Of a stretch of 64,000 nucleotides of DNA, positions 32,780 through 44,344 are shown piece by piece (the stretch's first letter is position 1; each line of letters opens with the position of its first letter). The notes under the pieces are model-generated. The model searched no databases. It saw nothing but the letters and a program-made list of their open reading frames with translations, and was not told where the DNA came from. The position numbers were made by a program, and so were the translations under genes. The stretch is taken from NCBI RefSeq assembly GCF_000733865.1, contig NZ_JPOK01000007.1, forward strand, positions 37,892 through 101,891. Reading direction: 5' to 3'. The stretch comes from Mycoplasma buteonis (GTDB taxonomy: Bacteria; Bacillota_I; Bacilli_A; Mycoplasmatales; Metamycoplasmataceae).

Positions 32780-33832
32780 TTATCCTTTAATTGCTGATCC
32801 TTGTCTACTGATTGCTCTCATAATATTCTTTCTAAAGATTAAGAAAGCAAGGAACATTGGGATAATAGAAATTACAACAGCAGCAAGTCTAATGTTTGTA
32901 GTTACAGGGATTTCACTTTGACCATCAATTCTACCAGCGTTGAATAATCATACTGACATAACATCAAATGATTGTCCATCACCTTTAATTGTTGAAATAA
33001 GTTGTGGTCATAAGTATGAGTTTCATGAAGCAAGAGAAGTTAAGATAACAATTGTAAGTGTAGTTGGCATAACCATTGGGAATGCGATTTTAAATAAGTA
33101 CTTAGCTCCACCAGCACCATCAATAAGTGAAACTTCTTTAATTCTTCCTGGAATTGCTTCAAAAGCATTACGGTACATGTTAGTATTAAAAATACTTGCA
33201 GTGAATGGGAATGCTAAAGCAAGAAGGAAAGTAAATCAGTTTTTGTAAAGCTTAGTCTCTAAAATCATTTTATATTGTCCAGCTAGTAAAGCTACTTCTG
33301 GAAGAACTAAAAGTGCAAGAGCAAAGAATCATAAAAGGTTTTTTCCACGTCAGTTTCTTAATGAAAAGGCATATCCCATTAAGAAAGTAATTAAAATTTT
33401 GAAGAAAACTGAAACTAAAACGTTTGAAAATGTTAATGCTACAGATCTAAAGAACTGTGCATCAAAAGCTCTTTTATATGTATTAGCTACAACTTGAGCT
33501 CAGCTTAAGATTTGTTGTCCTTGACTTTTAATTGAACCGTTATCATTATAAGTAATAACGTAAGTTAATCCTTTACCAAAGTTAGGTAAAAGTTGGAATG
33601 AGGTTTTTAAACTTTCAGATTGACTATCATCCATAAATGAAATTGAAAGCATAAGGAAGAATGGGAATAAAATAATTACTCCAAAAAATGATAATAGCAG
33701 GATTTTAAGTAAAGAGCTAGCAATTACTCTGCTAACAGTGGTTTCATGAACTTGTGAAGAAACACGTTCTTGGTTTTTCTTAAGTTTACTTCTTAGAAAC
33801 TTGTTCTGAATTTTTAACTTTAACTCAAACAT
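32780..33832 (-). CDS. CUT1-type ABC transporter permease (MalG/UgpE-like)
   Basis: Second permease of the nuclease-linked transporter, 350 aa. Membrane helices start near residue 45 (SLLKILLLSFFGVIILFPFF), and the cytoplasmic EAA loop EVSLIDGAGGAKYLFKIAFP that docks on the ATPase is clear in the C-terminal half. The CUT1 family mostly imports sugars and glycerol phosphates. The order here (lipoprotein, nuclease, ATPase, permease, permease) matches the MG185-MG189 / MPN133-136 arrangement of M. genitalium and M. pneumoniae, where the permeases carry ugp names. The ATG at 33832 follows TAGGAGAGAG. It overlaps the first permease gene by 47 bases. Confidence 0.88.
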
Positions 33833-34823
33833 TTCTCTCTCCTAAATTATTAAGTGTAATTTGTGCCATGAAGAAACCACCACGGATAATTGATGAATAT
33901 GTAACACCAATGATAAATAACGCAATTGATGCGGCTCCTGAAACCGAAATATTACCTGCTGTAGTTGTATAGTAAACATAAAGCATAATTGATGCACCAC
34001 CATTTTTGAATGCATCAGCGGCAGCGTTATTGAAAAGTGCAAGTGGGAAGACTTTAAGTCCACCGATAATTGCAAATGTAATTAAAAAGTTAATTGTGCT
34101 TTTAATTGATGGTAAAGTAATTGCAAAAAATTGTTTTACTTCTCCACACCCATCAATTGAAGCTGAACGATAAAGGTTCTTATCTACACCAAGCATAGCC
34201 GTTGTATAAATAAGAATGTTAAAAGCAAGACCGCTTCAAACACCATTAGAAACCATTGGTAATAATGCATTAAATGAAAACTTATCATTTGAGTTTAATC
34301 AATCATTTTGTCCGCCAAAAATACCATTAAATAATCCTGATGGGCTGAACACTTGAATGAAAACAAGTGAAACAGCAACAGCATTAGTGATATAAGGCAT
34401 GAAGAAAACTGATTGTCAAAATCCTTGCACTGACTTACGATATAGTTTTGCAATAACTGATGAAACAGCTAATGAAATTGTCATAGTTAGTGGAAGAACA
34501 AAAATACCATAAATAAATGAGTTTCTAACTCCAACTGCAAAGTCCTGATCAAGGAAAACGTATGAATAGTTTCTAAGTGTCAAACTACCATCGCTTGTAG
34601 TTAGAGAATTATAGATGTTAAAGAACATAGGGATTAATGTGAAAAGAATAATTAATGTCACACCAGGTGCAAGCAAAATAAAAGGTTTTCACATCGGAGT
34701 TCTTCTATCTAAAATTGAATGTGAAAGTTCAAACTTTCTAGAAGCATCTTTTTTGAGCTTACGATTATACAAGAACGGAATTCTATCTATAACACCATCA
34801 AAGAAGCTGCTAAATTGTTTCAT
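33786..34823 (-). CDS. CUT1-type ABC transporter permease (MalF/UgpA-like)
   Basis: First permease, 345 aa. The N-terminus is a basic cytoplasmic stretch of about 45 residues, followed by a helix (LLAPGVTLIILFTLIPMFF) and further helices. The EAA loop SASIDGCGEVKQFFAITLP lies about two thirds along. Reading TGA at 33825-33827 as Trp extends the protein by 13 residues to TAA at 33786, inside the next permease gene. The start at 34823 is 14 bases inside the end of the ATPase gene, with AAAGGGTGG upstream. Coupled translation of ATPase and both permeases is likely. Confidence 0.88.
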
Positions 34824-36903
34824 ATTCCACCCTTTCTTCTGTATGAGCATCAAAAATGTGAAGTTTATCTTTTGGTAAATTGAAGTAAATTTTATCTCCA
34901 ACATGGAAATCAAATTTATTATTAAGTAAGAAGTTAATATTTCCAACTCCAGGTAAATTAACAACTAATTTACTTTCTTTACCAAAGTTTTCTTGAACTA
35001 CTACATCACCTTCAAACATGTAATCGTCGTTTGCTGTTTTAATAATGTAATCTTCTGAACGAACACCAACATTAAGTGAAGTTCCATCTTTTACATTAAC
35101 TTTAATACCTTCGATTGTTTTACCAGCAACTACTAATTCACCATTAATAAATTGTGATGAAATAAGTCCCATTTCTGGCATACCTAAGAAACGAGCAACA
35201 AATTGGTTTTTAGGTTTTCTATATAGTTCAATTGGTGAGCCCATTTGTTGAACTTTTGCCATAGACATACATACAACAATGTCACTAATTGACATAGCTT
35301 CTTCTTGGTCGTGAGTAACAAAAACTGTTGTAATACCAAGTGATTGTTGAATTTGTCTAATTCATTGACGTGTAGAAATACGTAATTTAGCATCAAGGTT
35401 TGAAAGAGGTTCATCCATTAATAAGATTTCTGGTTTTTTAACAATAGCACGTGCAATAGAAACACGTTGTTGTTGTCCACCTGATAAACGTGTTGGTTTC
35501 TTTTGTAAAATTGGAACAATTTCAACACGGTGTGCAACTTCCATAACTTCGTTGTGGATTGCTTTTTTAAGTGGAATATTGTCTTTTGAAAATTCTTTAA
35601 TAACAGCTTTATCATCTTCACTAAGTTGTAATTGTGATTCGTTTTTTGTTAAAGCTTTTAATTCTTGTGAAAGATTGTATTTCTTTTCGAGTTGTCCAAG
35701 AATATTTTTAAAGTTTTTTTCTGCAACAATTGGTAATGTTTTTGAATCTTTTAATAATTCTTTGTATTCAACATTATTTTTAATTAATGTTTTAAATGCA
35801 GCTTTTTCTTCTAAGTATTTTTCTTTTAATTTAGGTAATAATTCTGCATATTTTTTAGCAATAGCTTTTCTTTTTAATTGATGTTTGTAACGAATTTCTG
35901 TTTTAAGAATTTTTTCTTCTAATTTAATTACAGCAATTCTATCTTTTAAATTTAAGTTTTCAAAATCTAAAGAAAGAAGTTCAGCAGCAGCATCACCTAA
36001 TTCTTTAATTCTTGCTTCAATTAATTTTTCTTCAACTAATCTCTTAAATTTAAAGTTATATTTTTTATCTTTATATTTAGCAAGTAAATCTGAAGATTTA
36101 GTTTCAGCGATTAAACCAATTGAAGAAGCATTTTTAAATTTATCTTTTGCTTCAGCAACTTTATGTTTTGTATCACTTTTTAAATTTTTAAGAACTTTAA
36201 TTGTGTTTTTAGCTAATACAGCGTATTCTGAGTGTTCGTGAACTTGAGCAACTTTATATTCTGTATGTGCTTTTTCATATTTATCAACTAATTGAGCGTA
36301 TAACTCATTTAATTTGTGTGAATAAAGGTTGTGTGTTTCATTTCATGAATTGAAAGAATCTTTTAAGCTTTTAATTTCTTCATTTGAAGCATTAAGGTTT
36401 TTTAATAAAATAGCCTTAATTTCTGTTTGAGCTTTAATTTTCTTTAATAAAGTATTTTTTTGTCAGTTTTCATCATTTTTAAGTGGGAATGCAATGTTGT
36501 CATATACACTCATGTGTGGATATAAAGCGTAGTTTTGGAAAACAAAACCTATTTTACGTCTTTGTGGTGTAAAATCAGTAACATCTTTACCTTTGAAAAG
36601 AATTTTACCTGATGTAACTGTTAAAAGTCCAGCAATAGCATTTAATGTTGTTGTTTTTCCACTTCCTGATGGTCCTAATAAAGTAACTAATTTACCTTCA
36701 GGAATTTTGAATGTAGCATTGTCAACAGCTAATGTTTCACCAAAATCAATATTTAGGTTTTTAAGTTCAATAGCTGGAGCAAGCTCTTTATCTTGATTAT
36801 CATGCAATTCTTTTACATACATTTCAATACGCTTTAAATCTTCATCAGTAACTTTAGTAGTTACAGTATTGAAATAATGTGTCAAAAGACTTGTTAATTT
36901 CAT
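34810..36903 (-). CDS. ABC transporter ATP-binding protein with about 300-aa insertion (MsmK/UgpC-like)
   Basis: ATPase that drives the two CUT1 permeases, 697 aa. Walker [10 protein letters not shown] at residues 77-85, Q-loop [16 protein letters not shown] from 121, signature LSGGQQQR at 473-480, Walker B ILLMDE at 493-498, His switch [10 protein letters not shown], then the C-terminal regulatory OB domain ([12 protein letters not shown] to the end) typical of MalK/UgpC. Between Q-loop and signature lies an insertion of roughly 300 residues (about 147-450) that is almost pure Lys/Glu/Leu/Ala coiled coil, where normal MalK has about 40 residues. A shorter enlargement is known for the M. pneumoniae/M. 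genitalium homologue. The ATG at 36903 has AAAGG upstream. Confidence 0.9.
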
Positions 36904-36933
36904 ATATTACCTTTCTTTATATTCAACTTTTGC

Positions 36934-38520
36934 CTATTTAGTTTTTAATTTATCCAATGCTTTTTGAACATTGTTTTCACTGCCACTTCAAAATGGAGTT
37001 CAAGCAGTATTAGTTTTACTATCATAAATATATGATTCAGCAAATTTAAGGTTGTCACCTGAACCTAATCATTTGAAATATCCATTTCTTTTTTCAATGG
37101 CTTCATTAAATGCATTGTAAATTGCTGGATAAACTACTGATTCATATGAATTTTCTTCAGCTAAATCATTTTCTCAAGCGTTTGTATTTGCAGCATATGG
37201 GAAAGTGTAACCAGCTTTTGTAATTTCTACACTATAAGAAACATCAAATTTATTATCTTCATTTCCGTAGAAAATATCACCTACTACTCTTTTATAAGCA
37301 TCTGAAGTACTTGAAATGAAAATTCTAACTTTTCTTCCAACCGGGAAAGTTTTTTGTGCATATATTGTTGATAGAAGTGCAAATTGATATTCAAATGGTG
37401 AAGATTCAACTGATTTTTTATTATCACCAACTGCTTTTTCCGGTGTATCAATTCCAGCTAAACGAATAGTAATTTGATTGTCTTTGAAATTAAATACATC
37501 TCTGTTAATGTTGTGGAAGGCAGGATCAACACCGTCTGAACCGATAGGAGCTAATTTCAATGTTACAGTATCACCATCAGCTACACTCTTAACAACTCCA
37601 TCAATATATTTAGCTTTAGTTCAATCAACGTCGATATGAGTGTATGTTTCTGGTTTGATTTGAACTTCTTTATCAGCAACAGCGAAAGTTGGGTTTACAC
37701 TAACTTCTGATTCTAATGAAAGAGAAGCTCTAAATGGTTGGTATTGACCTTCTGTAAAGATAGTTACGTTTCCTAAACTTGAAGAACCAAAATAATCAAT
37801 TCTTGCTGAACTACCAATTTTATTTACTTCTGAAAACATTTCGTGTGTTCATTTTTGGTCTGGAAAATTACGTTTAGCATCATTTTCTTTATAACCATAA
37901 ATTCCTAAATTTAAATTTTTACTTAAATTTTGGAAATTAAAATCAATAATTAATTTTTTAGGTGTAAGTTTATTATTTACGTTTTCAAGTACATCAAGTT
38001 CTAATTTAAAGTTTTTAAATTTTTCAGGAATTGTATTTTTTTCAATATTTAAGAAAATGCTATCTGTATTTTCGTAATTAACAGCATCTTTTAAAGCATT
38101 TTTAATATTTGCATTAATGTATTCGTTTAATTTGTTACTTAAATGTTGTGAAAATAAACCAGATTTTTGAACATCAATTCTATTTTTCTTTAAAGAATTA
38201 GCAATAAATACATGGTATCCATTAATTGGATTTTTATCTTTTTGGAGTACTAATTTAAAGTTTTTTCAAGAATTATCATCTTTATTAACATTTAAGTCTC
38301 TTAAAAATGAATTAAAATCATATTTTAAATCTGCTTTTACTTGTGATTCTTGAGAACCATCTGAAACTGTAGGTGTTGTACCATTTTTAGTTGAATCATT
38401 AGCTGTTGTATTGCTGTTTGTTTTAGTGTTATCACAAGCTGCAGCTACTAAAAGAGGTGTAGTAGTAGCAATAACTCCTGAAAGTCCTAGTAAGATTTTT
38501 TTGTTAAATTTAAAGTTCAT
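36934..38520 (-). CDS. Thermonuclease-domain surface lipoprotein (MG186/Mpn133 type)
   Basis: Surface nuclease lipoprotein, 528 aa. Signal MNFKFNKKILLGLSGV with lipobox VAAAC, Cys at residue 29, followed by a Thr/Asn/Ser-rich linker. The C-terminal half carries a staphylococcal-nuclease domain: IRLAGIDTPE (about 352-361) holds the Arg, Asp and Glu of the active site, and YKRVVGDIFY (Arg near 411) supplies the second catalytic Arg. Homologous MG186, Mpn133 and M. hyopneumoniae mhp379 are Ca-dependent nucleases shown experimentally in those species. Here it is the second gene of the ABC operon, implying extracellular digestion of nucleic acid coupled to uptake. Several TGA codons are Trp. Confidence 0.88.
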
Positions 38521-38545
38521 AAACTCTCCTTTTTAGACTTAATAA

Positions 38546-38577
38546 AAATATAATTTGCCTTTTTGCAAATTATATTT
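38546..38577 (-). terminator. Intra-operon hairpin between binding lipoprotein and nuclease
   Basis: Perfect 13-base stem AAATATAATTTGC / GCAAATTATATTT with a six-base loop in the 79-base gap. On the minus strand it is followed by TTTTATT, a weak T tail. It probably terminates part of the transcription or protects the upstream message, giving more binding lipoprotein than the downstream genes. Confidence 0.6.
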
Positions 38578-38599
38578 GTGATTTCTTTTTCAGAAATAA

Positions 38600-41086
38600 C
38601 TATTGTCTTGGAGCTTCTTTTTTAAGTCCTGAGATAAATGTTTCAAATGTTGGAGCGGCTGATTTTGATGTTGCTGCTTTTTGAAGTGAATCAAGTCCTG
38701 CTCTAATTTGATCTCTAAATGTATCTGAATATTCTGAAGCTGGTTCTTCGTATAATTTAACTTTTGAATCTTCAGCTGCAGTATCTTTAAATGATGCGAA
38801 AGCTTGTTTTAAGTATGAGTTGTGTCCAAAAATTTGATTAATTTGTTCTTCTGTAGCTTTATCATATCCTTTAACAGGAATAATGTAGCTAAATGCATCT
38901 TCAATAAATTTAATAGGTGTAGTAACTTTATCTTTATCTAAACCTTTTTTAACATCTTCTGGGTTAGCTTTAAATGTAACATCTGTTTCTGTTGTTAAAA
39001 TTCATTTAACAAATGCACGAACAGAATCGTCTTGCACTTTGTTTCCTGAGCTAACTCCAATAAGTGATGGTCCTTGTCCAAATACAACTCCTGTTTTTGT
39101 TTTACTGTCTCAGAAGTATGGTGTTGGTAATACTAATAATTCATTTTCATTAAGTACAGTAGTTGAATCTGTTTTTTCTAGTGTAAATTGTAGTGATTTA
39201 AGTGCTTCTTGGGTTGCTTCAGTCATATCACCATTATTAAATTTACCTTTTGAATCTGCGTTAGGTAATCCATTAGGAATGATTAATAAGTAACCTGCTG
39301 AATCTGCATTACCTCCAAGAGTAACTTTTCCAGCGTAATATTTAGAGCTTGTAAATGTATCTAAATAAGACTTCATTTTATCGTTTTCTTGGATAAATAA
39401 AAGAAGCGCTTTGTCACCCATTGCTTCAAATTTTTCTTTGAAACGTTTTGTGTCTTCCGGTGTGCTTAATCTAACTGCATGTTTTTGATCACTATCTTGT
39501 AATTGTTGTGAAGTTACTGTATCAGGGTAAATTGGATTATTGTAACGTGATGATTCAGCTAAAGCTAATGAACCAAATTCTTCTTTAAGATCTTTGTTGA
39601 ATTTTTCTAAATTAACATGACGGATTGAACGGAACATTTTATTGTTTTCAGCAATATCATATTTAACGTCACCAAGTGCTCTTGATGATAAGTTTCATCC
39701 ATTTGATTTTTCTAATGGAACATAGTTGTGTTCAAATCCAGATGTTGAACCTGTTGAAAATGCAAATTTATGTTGAATTTGACTTGATGATGAGTAAGCT
39801 CCACCAGGTTGTAATACTGTTGCTCCTTTAGTTACTGATGTAGATAAAGCATCATAAATTTTTTGAGCATTCTTTTTAGCTGTTCCATCGTTTAAAAGAG
39901 TAGTAAAGTCAACTGTAGTTACACCATTTGTTTTAGTAATTTTACTAAATGTATTTTCAAGTTCTCCGTTACCTAATGAGAATAATGTTGAACCAAAGAA
40001 TGAAGGTGGACCGTCAATTCCAAATACGTGTACTCCAGCATTTGCGGGATCTCCATTATTGTATGATTGTGTAAATAAACTTTGAGCAAATGTTGAGAAT
40101 TTTAATAAATCATCGTATCTTTGGAAATATCCTTTTCTAAATACTGCTAATGATTTATCTTCTCCTTTATCCATTTCTGCTTTTATCATATCTTGAATTT
40201 TTGTAACAGGTAAACCTCAAAGTGATTTAACGCTGTCAAAGTCTTTTTCACCAACTTCTTTAAGTTTTGCGTAAAATGCTGTTGTTTCAGCATCATCCGC
40301 AACTTTTCCACCATTATCAACTATTGATTTAACGATGTAGTAAAGAACTGGACCATTAACAGCCATAACATTTGTACTCTTAAGCAATGGTAAAGAGTAT
40401 GTTGAAGGGTTTTGAATATTAGCAATTGTAAAGTTTTGTTTTGTAAATGCTGCATCAAAATCATCAATATCAACATTAAATTGTTCTTCACCACTATTAA
40501 ATGATAAAAGCATGTTTTTTGCAGCTAACTTTGCAGCAGCTGGTGGATAGTTAATAACAATATTAGGTGTATTTTCTGTATCTTTAGATTTTAATTTAAG
40601 TTCTAAAGTTTCACTACCTTTTGAATATCCACTACCCATGTTGATTGATTTAACAGGTAATAAAGTTATTTGAGGATTTTTAGCTTTTTCAGCTGCTAAA
40701 TATTCATTGTAAGCTGCCATTAATTTTTCAAGAGCTTTACCTTTAGTATTTGTTGAAGAGAAAGTGTTACCGATTAAAATTTCTTTTCTACCTTCATTTA
40801 ATTTAAATGATTGATTTGCTGCTGTAGGGTTTGCACCAGAAAGAGCATTATCGATACGTTCTTGTTCTTCGTCAGAAATATTTGAATCTTCAGTTTCAGG
40901 TGTTACTGTACCAGGTTCAGGTGTTATTTCTCCTGTTCCAGGTTCGGGTGTTACTGTCCCAGGCTCTGTAGTTTCTTCTTTGTTTGTTTTAGTGTCATCA
41001 CAAGAGGCTGCTACTAAAAGTGGTGTACCAGCAGCTAGCACTCCTGAAAGTCCTAATAAAATTTTTTTATTAAATTTAAAGTTCAT
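38600..41086 (-). CDS. Binding lipoprotein of the nuclease-ABC transporter, 828 aa
   Basis: First gene of the operon. The signal MNFKFNKKILLGLSGVLAAG with lipobox VAASC (Cys 29) is nearly the same as that of the following nuclease. A Pro/Glu/Gly/Thr-rich linker with EPGT repeats follows (about residues 38-65). The mature part looks like an extracellular solute-binding protein of the CUT1 class: NIVINYPPAAAKLAAKNMLL, DSVRAFVKWILTTETD and a helical C-terminus. The position equals MG185 in M. genitalium and, by analogy, the polynucleotide-binding MslA of M. gallisepticum; substrate identity here is inference. The ATG at 41086 has AAGGAG upstream. Confidence 0.8.
40893..40975 (-). repeat. EPGT-type linker repeat in the binding lipoprotein
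   Basis: Three copies of a unit coding for EPGT-[VG]-[TE]-[IP]-x-P lie in tandem in the linker after the lipid-anchored Cys, with slightly different codons. Such Pro-rich spacers lift the binding domain off the membrane and can vary in copy number between strains. Confidence 0.55.
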
Positions 41087-41511
41087 AATTTACTTTTGCT
41101 CCTTATAAAATAAATTTATAACAGATAATATAAAAGTAAAGTTTTATATTTTAAGTTATGATTGATTATTACTGAGTAAGAAGATTAAATTGTCTTTTAC
41201 TCTCATATTTAATTATTTGCATTAATATTATATTTAATTACTTAAACTTAATAATTTTCAGTTAAATAAATGTTTAAAATTGAAAACTTTTTCATATTTT
41301 TTCCATATTTTTTAATTTTTGAAATTATTTTTCAATTTTAAAAAAGCTCAAGTATTTTTTTAAAAGTAATAAGTTTTAAAATTTACGCTCAATTTAGTGA
41401 AATTTAGTAATTTTTAAATTAGCTACTTTAAATAAGAAAAAACAAAATTTTAATAAATAAATTACAATTGAAACTAAATTTCATTTTAAAAATTAAAACA
41501 ATAATTGAAAT
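41087..41511. other. A/T-rich intergenic region upstream of the nuclease-ABC operon
   Basis: About 425 bases with no gene. The operon promoter must lie near its left end: on the minus strand TATAAT-like boxes (TATATTAT around 41125-41132, TATAAA nearer the gene) precede the AAGGAG site. The remainder is A/T runs with no clear structure. Confidence 0.5.
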
Positions 41512-41542
41512 AAAAAAATGTGAGTATTATAACACTCACACT
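41512..41542 (-). terminator. Terminator after rsmG
   Basis: On the minus strand TGTGAGTGTTATAATACTCACA forms a hairpin with one mismatch, followed by a run of seven T; it lies about 26 bases beyond the rsmG stop. Confidence 0.82.
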
Positions 41543-41566
41543 AAATTAAATTCATTATTTATATAG

Positions 41567-42253
41567 TTATTTTTGTTTGACAATTTCTTTTCATGGATAA
41601 GGAAACTCTTTGGGAGTACTTCTTAGTTTTTGAATTTCAACAATATAATTGTGACGTTCTACATCTTGACTAATAAATGGATAAAAATTTAACTCTGCTT
41701 TTACTTTACTTAAAATATCTTTTGCTGCTTCAATTTCTTTTGGTGCATTAAATCCTTTTAAAAGGATCATCTTACCTTGTAATTTGACTAAATGAAAAGA
41801 AGACATCAGCATAGTTTTAACATTTCCTACTGCTCTAGCTGTAACAATATTAAATAAATTTTTTTCAAACTGTGTTTCAGCTCTTTCATTATAAACAGTA
41901 ACAAAGGATTCTAAATTTAGTTCTTTAATAACTAAATTTAGAAAATTCACTCTTTTTTGAATAGGTTCGTAAATTGTAATATGGTTGTTTGGCTTTGTTA
42001 GTACATAAGGAATTGAAGGAAAACCGCATCCAGCACCAATATCTAAAATTTCTAAATTCTCTTGCTTTTTAGTGATTTCTTGCATAAAAAGTAAAGATTC
42101 TAAAATCCCTTCTTCTCACAAGCGATCTCCAGTAAAACCGGTAAGATTCATTATTTTGTTTTTTTCTTCAATTAAATTTACATATTTTTCGAATAATTCA
42201 AAATCTCAGTTGTTTTCCTTACACATTTGCTCAACAATTAATTTATGTTTCAT
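41567..42253 (-). CDS. rsmG: 16S rRNA (guanine527-N7)-methyltransferase RsmG
   Basis: Methylates G527 (E. coli numbering) of 16S rRNA with S-adenosylmethionine. The 228-aa product has the SAM-binding motif LDIGAGCGFPSIPYVL and the RsmG features NLTGFT near residue 37, RAETQFEKNLFNIVTARAV and LLKG in the C-terminal half. Start ATG at 42253 with AAGGA upstream. An in-frame TGA before EEGILESLLFMQ encodes Trp. Flanked by terminators on both sides, so it is either monocistronic or fed by read-through from prs. Confidence 0.92.
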
Positions 42254-42267
42254 ATTTTTTCCTTGGT

Positions 42268-42297
42268 AAATTAAAAGTGCATTTTGCACTTTTAATT
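42268..42297 (-). terminator. Terminator between prs and rsmG
   Basis: Stem ATTAAAAGTGCA / TGCACTTTTAAT with a TTT loop; the prs stop is at its edge. The A/T ends give it a T tail in the prs direction, but the rsmG start follows within 15 bases, so some read-through is expected. Confidence 0.75.
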
Positions 42298-43270
42298 ATA
42301 GTTTTGTAATTTCTTCTTTTAGCTCTTTATAAACATCCGAAATGCTTCCACTATTAAGTGAGGCACTAACAACTTTTCCTAAAAAATCACCTAAAGAAAC
42401 AATTTCTAATTTAGTAAATTTTTCTGCTAATTCATAGTTATCAATGCTATCTGTAATAATAACTTTATCTACATTCGGATTGTTTTCAAACATTTCAAAA
42501 CCTTTAGTAAAAATTCCGTGTGTAGCAGCTACGATGACTTTTTTAGCACCGTTAGCTTTTAGTGTATCAACCGCTTTTAAAATTGTTCCACCAGTATCAA
42601 TAATATCATCGACAATAACTGCATTTTGGTTTGAAATATCTCCGATAATTCCCATAACTTCAGTTTGGTTAACTCCTGTACGTCTTTTGTCAATAATACA
42701 AATTTTGACTGTATCAGCAATTAACTCTGCCAATTTTCTTGCACGGACAGTTCCACCGTGATCAGGTGAGACAACTGTAAATTTCTCATTTAATTTTTTT
42801 AATGCTTTCGCAAGAGGGTATTGTCCTTTGAGATCATCAACCGGAATATTAAAGAACCCTTGAATTGATGGGTTGTGTAAATCTACACAAATAACTTTAG
42901 TTGCACCTGCTGTTTGTAATAAGTCAGCTACTAACTTAGCGCCTATTGGTTGACGTCCACTAGCTTTTCTGTCCTGACGAGCATAACCGTAGTAACTTAA
43001 GCAAACATTAATGCTTCTACCACTTGCTCTTTTTAGCGAATCAATAAAAAGAAGTAGTTCCATAATGTTGTTGTTTACAGGTCTTGAAGTAGAAGCGATA
43101 ATAAAAACATCTTTATCACGCACAGTTGGTTCTGACACCATCATTACTTCACCATCAGCATAAACTGTTCTTTCAACTGTTGATAAAGGAATATCAACAA
43201 TTTTTGAAACATGCTCAGCAAGTTTTAAAGAATTTTGCATTCCAAATAAAACTGTATGATTTTTATCCAT
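42296..43270 (-). CDS. prs: Ribose-phosphate pyrophosphokinase
   Basis: Makes PRPP from ribose 5-phosphate and ATP for nucleotide salvage, essential in an organism that depends on phosphoribosyltransferases. The 324-aa protein is full length with the ATP site (YGYARQDRKASGRQPIGAKL), the catalytic flexible-loop region, VSPDHGGTVRARKLAE, and the PRPP-binding loop AVIVDDIIDTGGTI. Start ATG at 43270 behind AAAGGA. No TGA codon is needed. Monocistronic by its flanking terminators. Confidence 0.96.
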   Translation of the reverse strand: MDKNHTVLFGMQNSLKLAEHVSKIVDIPLSTVERTVYADGEVMMVSEPTVRDKDVFIIASTSRPVNNNIMELLLFIDSLKRASGRSINVCLSYYGYARQDRKASGRQPIGAKLVADLLQTAGATKVICVDLHNPSIQGFFNIPVDDLKGQYPLAKALKKLNEKFTVVSPDHGGTVRARKLAELIADTVKICIIDKRRTGVNQTEVMGIIGDISNQNAVIVDDIIDTGGTILKAVDTLKANGAKKVIVAATHGIFTKGFEMFENNPNVDKVIITDSIDNYELAEKFTKLEIVSLGDFLGKVVSASLNSGSISDVYKELKEEITKL

Positions 43271-43361
43271 TTTTTGTCCTTTGATTTTTCATTTTTATAC
43301 ACAATTATTTTACTTTATTATTATTTTTTAAATAATTAAATAGCTAAAGAAAAAGAAAATT

Positions 43362-43393
43362 AAAAATAGTAAGCTCGTTGCTTACTATTTAAA
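43362..43393 (-). terminator. Terminator after trxB
   Basis: Stem AAATAGTAAGC / GCTTACTATTT with a five-base loop and a T-rich tail on the minus strand, about 20 bases past the trxB stop. Confidence 0.8.
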
Positions 43394-43411
43394 TAACAAA
43401 TTTAGTAATCT

Positions 43412-44344
<933 letters not shown>

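Noticed and set aside
34689..35621. Overlapping minus- and plus-strand open frames across the ATPase and permease genes
   Set aside because: They lie in other frames of well-supported ABC genes and encode Leu/Phe/Asn-rich shadows without motifs.
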